Source: Luzula sylvatica
Lineage: Eukaryota > Streptophyta > Magnoliopsida > Poales > Juncaceae
Length of the DNA stretch: 64,000 nucleotides
Direction: 5' to 3'
NCBI GenBank assembly: GCA_946800325.1
Contig: OX326959.1
Location: 30,914,527 to 30,978,526 of the forward strand
Shown: piece by piece, positions 48,081-56,377 of the stretch
How positions within the stretch are numbered: the stretch's first letter is position 1
Layout of the letters: every line of letters starts with the position of its first letter
Position numbers and translations under genes: made by a program
Notes under the pieces: model-generated
Databases searched by the model: none
What the model was told of the DNA's origin: nothing
What the model saw: the letters and a program-made list of their open reading frames with translations, nothing else

Positions 48081-51000
48081 AAAAAAAAAAGAATTAGTTT
48101 ATGATTTTCTTAAAAAAGAAAAGAAAATTAGATTGAGGTTTTCTACAAACAAAAAGATAATTAGTTTGTGTTTTTCTTCAAAAAAAGAAAATTAGTTTGA
48201 AGTTATCTTAAAAAAAAAAAAATTAGTTTGTTGTTTTCTTCAAAAAAAACAAAATTGGTTTGTGGTTTTCTGAAAGAAAAAAAAATTAGTATGTGGTTTT
48301 CTAAAAAAAAAAGAAAATTAGTTCGAGGTTTTCTTCAAAAAATGAAAATTAGTTTGTGGTTTTCTTCAAAAAAAGAAAAATTAGTTTGTAGTTTTCTAAA
48401 AAAAAAAATTATTTTGTGGGTTTCTTCAAAAAATGAAAATTAGTTTGTGGTTTTCTTCAAAAAAAAGAAAATTAGTTTGTGGTTTTCTTCAAAAAAAGAA
48501 AAATTAGTTTGTGTTTTTATTCACAAAAAGAAAATTAGTTTTTGGTTTTCTTCAAAAAAAGAAAAATTAGTTTGTGGTTCTCTTCAAAAAAAGAAAATTA
48601 GTTTCTGGTTTTCTTCAAAAAAAGAAAATTAGTTTCTGGTTTTCTTCAAAAATAGAAAATTAGTTTGTGGTTTTCTTCAAAAAAAGAAAATTAGTTTGTG
48701 GTTTGTGGTTTTCTTCAAAAAAAGAAAATTAGTTTGTGGTTTTCTTCAAAAAAAGAAAATTAGTTTGTGGTTTTCTTCAAAAAAAGAAAAAATAGTTTGT
48801 GGTTTTCTTCAAAAATAGAAAATTAGTTTGTGGTTTTCTTCAAAAAAAGAAAATTAGTTTGTGGTTTTCTTCAAAAAAAGAAAATTAGTTTGTGGTTTTC
48901 TTCAAAAAAAGAAAATTAGTTTGTGGTTTTCTTCAAAAAAAGAAAATTAGTTTGTGGTTTTCTTCAAAAATAGAAAATTAGTTTGTGGTTTTCTTCAAAA
49001 AAAGAAAATTAGTTTGTGGTTTTCTTCAAAAATAGAAAATTAGTTTGTGGTTTTCTTCAAAAAAAGAAAAATTAGTTTGTGGTTTTCTTCAAAAAAAGAA
49101 AATTAGTTTGTGGTTTTCTTCAAAAAAAGATAATTAGTTTGTGGTTTTCTTCAAAAAAATAAAATTAGTTTGTGGTTTTCTTCAAAAATAGAAAATTAGT
49201 TTGTGATTTTCTTCAAAAAAAGAAAATTAGTTTGTGGTTTTCTTCAAAAAAAGAAAATTAGTTTGTGGTTTTCTTCAAAAAAAGAAAAATTAGTTTGTGG
49301 TTTTCTCCGTAAAAAGAAAAATTAGTTTGTGATTTTCTTCCAAAAAAGAAAATTAGTTTGTGGTTTTCTTCAAAAAAACAAAATTAATTTCTGGGTTGCT
49401 TCAAAAAAAGAAAATTAGTTTGTGGTTTTTCTTCAAAAAAATAAAATAAGTTTTGGGTTTTCTTCAAAAAAAGAAAAATTAGTTTGTGGTTTTCTCCGTA
49501 AAAAGAAAAATTAGTTTGTGATTTTCTTCAAAAAAAGAAAATTAGTTTGTGGTTTTCTTCAAATAAAGAAAACTAGTTTGTGGTTTTCTTCAAAAAAAAA
49601 AATTAGTTTGTGGTTTTCTAAAAAAAAAAAATTAGTTTGTGGTTTTTCTTCAAAAAAAGAAAATTAGTTTGTGGTTTTCTTCAAAAATAGAAAATTAGTT
49701 TGTGGTTTTCTTCAAAAAGAGAAAATTAGTTTGTGGTTTTCGTCAAAAAAAGAAAATTAGATTGTGGTTTTCTTAAAAAAAAAAATTATTTTTTGGTTTT
49801 CTTCAAAAAAAGAAAATTAGTTTGTGGTTTTCTTCAAAAAAAGAAAATAAGTTTGTGGTTTTCTTCAAAAAAAGAAAATTAGTTCGTGGTTTTCTCCGTA
49901 AAAAGAAAAATAAGTTTGTGATTTTCTTCAAAAAAAGAAAATTAGTTTGTGGTTTTCTTCAAAAAAAGAAAATGAGTTTGTGGTTTTCTTCAAAAAAAGA
50001 AAATTAGTTTTTGGTTTTTGGTTTTTGGTTTTCTTAAAAAAAAGAAAATTAGCTTGTGGTTTTCTTCAAAAAAAGAAAATTAGCTTGTGGTTATCTTCAA
50101 AAAAAGAAAATTAGTTTGTGGTTTTCTTCAAAAACAGAAAATTAGTTTGTGGTTTTCTTCAAGAAAAGAAAATTAGTTTGAGGTTTTCTACAAAAAAAAG
50201 ATAATTAGTTTGTGTTTTTCTTCAAAAAAAGAAAATTAGTTTGAAGTTATCTTCAAAAAAAATAAAATTAGTTTGTGGTTTTCTTCAAAAAAACAAAATT
50301 GGTCTGTGGTTTTCTTAAAAAAAAAAAATTAATTTGTTGTGTTCTTCCAAAAAAGAAAATTAGGTTGTGATTTTCTTCAAAAAAAGAAAAATTATGTTGT
50401 AGTTTTCTTCAAAAAAAAAAAATTAGTTTGTGGTTTTCTAAAAAAAAAAAATTAGTTTGTGGTTTTCTTCAAAAAAAGAAAAATTAGTTTGTGGTTTTCT
50501 TCAAAAATAGAAAATTAGTTTGTGGTTTTCTTCAAAAAAAGAAAATTAGTTTGTGGTTTTCTTCAAAAAAAGAAAATTAGTTTGCGGTTTTCTTCAAAAA
50601 AAGAAAATTAGTTTGTGGTTTTCTTCAAAAAAAGAAAATTAGTTTGTGGTTTTCATCAAAAAAAAAAAATAGTTTTTGGTTTTCTTCAAAAAAATAAAAT
50701 TAGTTTGTCGTTTTCTTCAAAAATAGAAAATTAGTTTGTGGTTTACTTCAAAAAAAGAAAATTAGTTTGTGGTTTTCTTCAAAAAAAGAAAATTAGTTTG
50801 TGGTTTTCTTCAAAAATAGAAAATTAGTTTGTGGTTTTCTTCAAAAAAAGAAAATTAGTTTGTGGTTTTCTTCAAAAAAAGAAAATTAGTTTGTGTTCTT
50901 CTTCAAAAAAAAAGAAAATTAGTTTGTGGTTTTCTTCAAAAAAAGATAAATTAGTTTGTGGTTTTCTTCAAAAAATGAAAATGAGTTTGTGGTTTTCTTC

Positions 51001-51442
51001 AAAAAAAGAAAATTAGTTTTTGGTTTTTGGTTTTCTTCAAAAAAAGAAAATTAGCTTGTGGTTTTCTCCAAAAAAATAAAATTAGCTTGTGGTTTTCTTC
51101 AAAAAAAGAAAATTAGTTTGTGGTTTTCTTCAAAAACAGAAAATTAGTTTGTGGTTTTCTTCAAGAAAAGAAAATTAGTTTGAGGTTTTCTACAAAAAAA
51201 AAGATAATTAGTTTGTGTTTTTCTTCAAAAAAAGAAAATTAGTCTGTGATTTTCTTGAAAAAAAGATAATTAGTCTTTGGTTTTCTTCAAGAAAAGAAAA
51301 TTAGTTTGTGGTTTTCTTCAAAAAAAAAGAAAATTAGTATGTGGTTTTCTTCAAAAAATGAAAATTAGTTTGTGATTTTCTTCAAAAAAAAAATTAGTTT
51401 ATGATTTTCTTCAAAAAAAAAGAAAATTAGTTTGTGGTTTTT
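48081..51442 (+). repeat. Right-hand degenerate zone of the minisatellite
   Basis: Units here are much less regular than in the core: TTTGAAGTTATCTT, TTTGAGGTTTTCTACAAA, GGTTTGTGGTTTTCTGAAAG and AATTTGTTGTGTTCTTCC (50331). The last word and its neighbours (AAAATTAGGTTGTGATTTTC, AAAATTATGTTGTAG) are close relatives of units at 2840-2910 at the other end of the array, about 47.5 kb away. A perfectly regular stretch of unit and AAAAATAG variants lies at about 48.65-49.2 kb. The last unit before the spacer ends TTTGTGGTTTTT at 51442. Confidence 0.75.
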
Positions 51443-51616
51443 GTAATGAGCATAATTAAGCACATTTTTAGGGTTTCAAACAATGGAATTTAATAATAAA
51501 TAAACACAAAATCTTGCTATAATCTAAAATTCTAATAACACTTGGGAAAATATTTGAACGGTTAAATTGTGTTTATTTCAGGTATAAAATACCAAATGTC
51601 CACAAATATATCCCAT
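51443..51616. other. Unique AT-rich spacer between the two satellites (copy 1)
   Basis: About 170 bp match neither the 31-bp unit nor, by eye, the longer satellite. The region starts GTAATGAGCATAATTAAGC and includes a single TTTAGGGTTTC, a perfect GGTAT-AAA-ATACC hairpin at 51581-51593, and ends near ATCCCATGC. I see no coding potential, transposon terminal repeat, tRNA or promoter arrangement. It may be the last remnant of the chromosomal sequence that separated the two arrays, or a fragment of an unrecognised mobile element. The single TTTAGGG is not a telomere tract. Confidence 0.7.
51581..51593. other. Small perfect palindrome in the unique spacer
   Basis: Arms GGTAT and ATACC flank AAA. 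The second copy of the spacer repeats it at 54523-54535. No function can be assigned; in AT-rich DNA a 5-bp-arm hairpin can occur by chance. Confidence 0.5.
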
Positions 51617-51776
51617 GCTTGGATTCCTCGCGTCAAGCCGAGCGTTTTTCATATAAATATCATACTATTTGGAGAAAGGAGGAAGAAGTTGCAAACAAAT
51701 TTGTGAAACGGGTCAGAAAACAATTTAAAATATGTCGTTTTCAATTCCTTCAATTTTTACACGCCGAAAATTCACT
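51617..51776 (+). repeat. Strongly diverged edge monomer of the 368-bp satellite (copy 1)
   Basis: The sequence from GGATTCCTCGCG through TATTTGGAGAAAGG to GAAGTTGCAA lines up with the normal monomer segment GCATTCCTATCG, CATTTGGTGAAAGG and AAGTTACAA, but with substitutions throughout. Downstream it loses much of the usual block (no CTCCAGCTCACCC) and rejoins the standard pattern at ACGCCGAAAATTCACTGGAGG. This is what unequal-exchange models predict at an array edge, where homogenisation fails. An open frame at 51619-51870, starting with TTG, runs through it and is not a credible gene. Confidence 0.8.
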
Positions 51777-52341
51777 GGAGGCGGTCTCTCCACTTTCATT
51801 TCTTCTCGAAAAATATGTCGTTTTCGACTCGCAAAATCATGTGATAATCTTCATATTTAATAATTCATGATGAAATTACAATAAATCGTGCTTTCTGTTA
51901 ATTCGGGTTAAAAAGACCGAATTTCCCAAATCTAGTCACGAGATTGCATTTCTATCGTGGAGACGAGCGATTTTGATCTAAAGATCCTGCCATTTGGTGA
52001 AAGGATGAGAAAGTTACAAGGGTTTTAACATAACAGCATTACCATAATCTCCAGCTCACACTATTATTGTTATCTGAATTTTATAATTAATTGGTTAAAT
52101 AGCGAAAAAATTTATCCTTAAATTACATGCCCGGAAATCACTGGACGCAGTCACTCCTCCTTCATTTCTTCTCGCAAAATATGTCGTTTTCGACTCGCAA
52201 AATCATGCGATAATCTTCATATTTAATAATACATGCTGAAATTACAATAAACTGTGCTTTTCGTTAATTCTTCTTTCTGTTAATTCCGGTCAGAAAGACC
52301 GAATTTCCCAAATCCAGCTCACCCTATTACTGTTGGAAAAT
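51777..52341 (+). repeat. Damaged 368-bp satellite monomers at the boundary (copy 1)
   Basis: One nearly complete monomer begins at 51777 (GGAGGCGGTC) and the next at 52143 (GGACGCAGTC), 366 bp on. The second is broken. At 52257-52293 the CTTTCTGTTAATTC stretch is present twice in diverged form. At 52314 the normal CCAGTCACGCG is replaced by CCAGCTCACCC, which belongs about 150 bp later in a monomer, so the piece between two CCAG words is missing. The segment ends at TTGGAAAAT, where the duplication junction lies. Confidence 0.85.
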
Positions 52342-52373
52342 TAGTTTGTGGTTTTCCCAAATCCAGCTCACCC
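52342..52373. other. Chimeric filler at the duplication junction
   Basis: The 32 bp between the two 2,942-bp copies read as a piece of 31-bp minisatellite (TTAGTTTGTGGTTTTC, counting the shared T at 52341) followed by CCCAAATCCAGCTCACCC. The latter is a second copy of satellite sequence found only about 50 bp upstream, at 52308-52325. The minisatellite proper then resumes with TTCAAAAAAATAAAATAAG. Filler assembled from two nearby templates is typical of repair with repeated template switching; that reading is inference. Confidence 0.85.
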
Positions 52374-54384
52374 TTCAAAAAAATAAAATAAGTTTTGGGT
52401 TTTCTTCAAAAAAAGAAAAATTAGTTTGTGGTTTTCTCCGTAAAAAGAAAAATTAGTTTGTGATTTTCTTCAAAAAAAGAAAATTAGTTTGTGGTTTTCT
52501 TCAAATAAAGAAAACTAGTTTGTGGTTTTCTTCAAAAAAAAAAATTAGTTTGTGGTTTTCTAAAAAAAAAAAATTAGTTTGTGGTTTTTCTTCAAAAAAA
52601 GAAAATTAGTTTGTGGTTTTCTTCAAAAATAGAAAATTAGTTTGTGGTTTTCTTCAAAAAGAGAAAATTAGTTTGTGGTTTTCGTCAAAAAAAGAAAATT
52701 AGATTGTGGTTTTCTTAAAAAAAAAAATTATTTTTTGGTTTTCTTCAAAAAAAGAAAATTAGTTTGTGGTTTTCTTCAAAAAAAGAAAATAAGTTTGTGG
52801 TTTTCTTCAAAAAAAGAAAATTAGTTCGTGGTTTTCTCCGTAAAAAGAAAAATAAGTTTGTGATTTTCTTCAAAAAAAGAAAATTAGTTTGTGGTTTTCT
52901 TCAAAAAAAGAAAATGAGTTTGTGGTTTTCTTCAAAAAAAGAAAATTAGTTTTTGGTTTTTGGTTTTTGGTTTTCTTAAAAAAAAGAAAATTAGCTTGTG
53001 GTTTTCTTCAAAAAAAGAAAATTAGCTTGTGGTTATCTTCAAAAAAAGAAAATTAGTTTGTGGTTTTCTTCAAAAACAGAAAATTAGTTTGTGGTTTTCT
53101 TCAAGAAAAGAAAATTAGTTTGAGGTTTTCTACAAAAAAAAGATAATTAGTTTGTGTTTTTCTTCAAAAAAAGAAAATTAGTTTGAAGTTATCTTCAAAA
53201 AAAATAAAATTAGTTTGTGGTTTTCTTCAAAAAAACAAAATTGGTCTGTGGTTTTCTTAAAAAAAAAAAATTAATTTGTTGTGTTCTTCCAAAAAAGAAA
53301 ATTAGGTTGTGATTTTCTTCAAAAAAAGAAAAATTATGTTGTAGTTTTCTTCAAAAAAAAAAAATTAGTTTGTGGTTTTCTAAAAAAAAAAAATTAGTTT
53401 GTGGTTTTCTTCAAAAAAAGAAAAATTAGTTTGTGGTTTTCTTCAAAAATAGAAAATTAGTTTGTGGTTTTCTTCAAAAAAAGAAAATTAGTTTGTGGTT
53501 TTCTTCAAAAAAAGAAAATTAGTTTGCGGTTTTCTTCAAAAAAAGAAAATTAGTTTGTGGTTTTCTTCAAAAAAAGAAAATTAGTTTGTGGTTTTCATCA
53601 AAAAAAAAAAATAGTTTTTGGTTTTCTTCAAAAAAATAAAATTAGTTTGTCGTTTTCTTCAAAAATAGAAAATTAGTTTGTGGTTTACTTCAAAAAAAGA
53701 AAATTAGTTTGTGGTTTTCTTCAAAAAAAGAAAATTAGTTTGTGGTTTTCTTCAAAAATAGAAAATTAGTTTGTGGTTTTCTTCAAAAAAAGAAAATTAG
53801 TTTGTGGTTTTCTTCAAAAAAAGAAAATTAGTTTGTGTTCTTCTTCAAAAAAAAAGAAAATTAGTTTGTGGTTTTCTTCAAAAAAAGATAAATTAGTTTG
53901 TGGTTTTCTTCAAAAAATGAAAATGAGTTTGTGGTTTTCTTCAAAAAAAGAAAATTAGTTTTTGGTTTTTGGTTTTCTTCAAAAAAAGAAAATTAGCTTG
54001 TGGTTTTCTCCAAAAAAATAAAATTAGCTTGTGGTTTTCTTCAAAAAAAGAAAATTAGTTTGTGGTTTTCTTCAAAAACAGAAAATTAGTTTGTGGTTTT
54101 CTTCAAGAAAAGAAAATTAGTTTGAGGTTTTCTACAAAAAAAAAGATAATTAGTTTGTGTTTTTCTTCAAAAAAAGAAAATTAGTCTGTGATTTTCTTGA
54201 AAAAAAGATAATTAGTCTTTGGTTTTCTTCAAGAAAAGAAAATTAGTTTGTGGTTTTCTTCAAAAAAAAAGAAAATTAGTATGTGGTTTTCTTCAAAAAA
54301 TGAAAATTAGTTTGTGATTTTCTTCAAAAAAAAAATTAGTTTATGATTTTCTTCAAAAAAAAAGAAAATTAGTTTGTGGTTTTT
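52374..54384 (+). repeat. 31-bp minisatellite, second tract
   Basis: About 65 units by length, in the same orientation as the main array and the same as 49432-51442 by every landmark checked. These include three successive TTTTTGG heptamers before GTTTTCTTAAAA (about 52950) and the rare AATTTGTTGTGTTCTTCC unit (about 53273). Confidence 0.95.
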
Positions 54385-54558
54385 GTAATGAGCATAATTA
54401 AGCACATTTTTAGGGTTTCAAACAATGGAATTTAATAATAAATAAACACAAAATCTTGCTATAATCTAAAATTCTAATAACACTTGGGAAAATATTTGAA
54501 CGGTTAAATTGTGTTTATTTCAGGTATAAAATACCAAATGTCCACAAATATATCCCAT
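54385..54558. other. Unique AT-rich spacer between the two satellites (copy 2)
   Basis: Second copy of 51443-51616, 2,942 bp on and apparently identical, including the GGTAT-AAA-ATACC palindrome. Together with copy 1 it is the only non-satellite sequence in the window. Confidence 0.7.
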
Positions 54559-55084
54559 GCTTGGATTCCTCGCGTCAAGCCGAGCGTTTTTCATATAAAT
54601 ATCATACTATTTGGAGAAAGGAGGAAGAAGTTGCAAACAAATTTGTGAAACGGGTCAGAAAACAATTTAAAATATGTCGTTTTCAATTCCTTCAATTTTT
54701 ACACGCCGAAAATTCACTGGAGGCGGTCTCTCCACTTTCATTTCTTCTCGAAAAATATGTCGTTTTCGACTCGCAAAATCATGTGATAATCTTCATATTT
54801 AATAATTCATGATGAAATTACAATAAATCGTGCTTTCTGTTAATTCGGGTTAAAAAGACCGAATTTCCCAAATCTAGTCACGAGATTGCATTTCTATCGT
54901 GGAGACGAGCGATTTTGATCTAAAGATCCTGCCATTTGGTGAAAGGATGAGAAAGTTACAAGGGTTTTAACATAACAGCATTACCATAATCTCCAGCTCA
55001 CACTATTATTGTTATCTGAATTTTATAATTAATTGGTTAAATAGCGAAAAAATTTATCCTTAAATTACATGCCCGGAAATCACT

Positions 55085-55480
55085 GGACGCAGTCACTCCT
55101 CCTTCATTTCTTCTCGCAAAATATGTCGTTTTCGACTCGCAAAATCATGCGATAATCTTCATATTTAATAATACATGCTGAAATTACAATAAACTGTGCT
55201 TTTCGTTAATTCTTCTTTCTGTTAATTCCGGTCAGAAAGACCGAATTTCCCAAATCCAGCTCACCCTATTACTGTTGGAAAATCATGCGATAATCTCCAA
55301 CTGCGATTTTGATATAAAGATCGTGCCATTTGGTGAAAGAATGAGAAAGTTACAAGGGTATTAACATAACGGCATTACCATATTCTCCAGCTCACCCTAT
55401 TACTGTTATCAGAATTTTACAATTAATTGGTTCAATAACAAAGAACTTTGTATCCTTAAATTACACACCCGGAATTCACT
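55085..55480 (+). repeat. Rearranged monomer next to the boundary (396 bp)
   Basis: This monomer carries the scars described for copy 1: a doubled CTTTCTGTTAATTC stretch and a CCAG to CCAGCTCACCC deletion. It has a further jump at 55277-55310. ACTGTTGG leads into AAAATCATGCGATAATCTCC, normally well downstream in the next monomer, and then into CTGCGATTTTGATATAAAG, again further on. From 55311 the standard order resumes. At least three breakpoints therefore lie within one monomer. Confidence 0.8.
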
Positions 55481-56217
55481 GGAGGCGGTCTCTCCTCCTT
55501 CATATCTTCTCGCAAAATATGTTGTTTTCGACTCGCAAAATCATGCGAAAATCTTCATATTTAATAATACGTGCTGAAATTACAATAAACTGTGCTTTCT
55601 GTTAATTCGGTTTAAAAAGACCGAATTTTCCAAATCCAGTCACGCGGTTGCATTCCTATCGTGGAGGCGAGCGATTTTGATATAAAGATCGTGCCATTTG
55701 GTGAAAGGATGAGAAAGTTACAAGGGTTTTAACATAACGGCATTACCATATTCTCCAGCTCACCATATTACTATTATCTGAAATTTACAATAATTGGTTA
55801 AATGGCGAAGAAATTTTGTCCTCAAATTACACGCCTGCAATTCACTAGAGGCGGTCCCTCCCCCTTCATTTCTTGTCGCAAAATATGTCATTTTCGACTC
55901 GCAAAATCATGCGATAATCTTCATATTTAATAATATATGCTGAAATAACAATAAACTGTGCTTTCTGTTAATTCTGGTCAAAAAGACCGAATCTCCCGAA
56001 TCAAGTCGCGTGGCTACATTTCTCTCGTTGAGACGAGCGATTTCGGTATAAAGATCGTGCCATTTGGTGAAAGAAAGCATGAGAAAGTGACAAGGGTTTT
56101 AACATAACGTCATTACCCTATTCTCCAGCTCACGCTATTAATGTTATCTTCATTTTACAATTAATTGGTTAAATTACGAACAACTTTTATCCTTAAATTA
56201 CACGCCTGGAATCAACT
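55481..56217 (+). repeat. A-B dimer, first regular monomers of the array
   Basis: Class A (55481-55846) and class B (55847-56217). The B copy has AGAGGCGGTCCCTCCCCC instead of the usual start. It retains TCGTTTTCGACTC-like sequence, where later B monomers have TCGTTGTCGGCTC. It is thus a slightly diverged B. Confidence 0.8.
55604..55627. other. Class A inverted repeat (8-bp arms)
   Basis: AATTCGGT and ACCGAATT flank TTAAAAAG in the A monomer at 55481. Later A copies (58794, 60267, 61370) have GGACCTAATT and so a weakened stem. It sits at the same monomer position as the class C palindrome. Confidence 0.7.
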
Positions 56218-56354
56218 GGAGGCGATCGCTCCTGCTTCATTTCTTCTTGAAAAATAGGTCATTTTCAACTCCCAAATCATGCGATAATCTACAAATTTAA
56301 TAATTCATGATGAAATTACAATAAACTGTGCTTTCTGTTAATTTGGGTTAAAAA

Positions 56355-56377
56355 GACCGAATTTCCCAAATTCGGTC
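56355..56377. other. Class C 23-bp palindrome (10-bp arms, CCC loop)
   Basis: GACCGAATTT and AAATTCGGTC flank CCC. It overlaps a second inverted pair, AATTTGGG (56340-56347) and CCCAAATT (56365-56372), so two hairpins compete. Most class C monomers keep it, for example 57322, 58058 and 62843, with occasional mismatches (GGCCG at 57322 and 62107). Classes A and B do not form it. Confidence 0.85.

Larger units (their letters stand above)
1..51442 (+). repeat. 31-bp AT-rich minisatellite array (main array)
   Basis: The unit is TTAGTTTGTGGTTTTCTTC followed by A7-G-A4, 31 bp with 7 G/C. Successive units can be read base for base, for example 48841-48960, where landmarks shift by exactly 31. Length divided by 31 gives about 1,650 units; I did not count them. 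All units face the same way; I saw no inverted copy. Recurrent variants are: AAAAATAGAAAA in place of A7GA4; CCGTAAAAAG or TCGTAAAAAG followed by TTAGTTTGTGATTTTC; AAACAAAATTAATTTCTGG; TTCTAAAAAAAAAA (lost TCC region); GAATATTAGTTTGTGTTC; and a 24-bp short unit ending TTTCTTTGAAAA. Because 31 is not a multiple of 3, three units read as a 31-residue Lys/Phe/Leu/Ser-rich peptide in an open frame, which explains every small ORF here. No gene, transposon or RNA gene is visible within it. Confidence 0.97.
49432..52373 (+). repeat. 2,942-bp tandem duplication across the satellite boundary, copy 1
   Basis: This copy holds about 2.0 kb of minisatellite, the unique spacer, and edge monomers of the second satellite. 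It matches 52374-55283 with a constant 2,942-bp offset: 49822/52764, 50831/53773, 51619/54561 and 51777/54719. I saw no difference between the copies in the segments compared by eye, apart from their last bases. Identity holds up to TTGGAAAAT, ending at 52341 and 55283, after which copy 1 has a chimeric 32-bp filler and copy 2 runs into satellite. Such similarity implies a recent event, or an assembly artefact. Confidence 0.92.
52374..55283 (+). repeat. 2,942-bp tandem duplication across the satellite boundary, copy 2
   Basis: This is the second copy of 49432-52341. It comprises minisatellite (52374-54384), unique spacer (54385-54558), diverged edge monomer (54559-54718) and damaged monomers (54719-55283). 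Beyond TTGGAAAAT it continues with CATGCGATAATCTCC, which is genuine satellite sequence, so this copy keeps the original junction into the main satellite array and copy 1 is the one cut off by the filler. Confidence 0.92.

Noticed and set aside
1..51442. CRISPR array, because of the 31-bp repeat length
   Set aside because: Units are directly adjacent with no spacers, and there are no cas genes or leader.
1..51442. Poly-A length differences as biological alleles
   Set aside because: A runs vary from about 5 to 13, but homopolymer errors in long-read sequencing would look the same, so I used only substitutions and larger indels as markers.
51455..51485. Plant-type telomere repeat (TTTAGGG)
   Set aside because: There is only one heptamer, in a non-repetitive context.
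51443..51616. LTR retrotransposon or MITE remnant
   Set aside because: I found no terminal inverted or direct repeats, target-site duplication, primer-binding site or polypurine tract clearly belonging to it.
75..53958. Many small ORFs of 60-83 residues rich in Lys, Phe, Leu and Ser
   Set aside because: They are translations of the 31-bp unit, which stays open in some frames because three units make 31 codons. They start at TTG or GTG, lack ATG, have no recognisable domain, and follow the repeat's copy pattern.
51619..54812. 83-residue ORF with apparently complex composition, present twice
   Set aside because: It begins with TTG inside a diverged satellite monomer and ends in the next; it is present twice only because of the 2,942-bp duplication.
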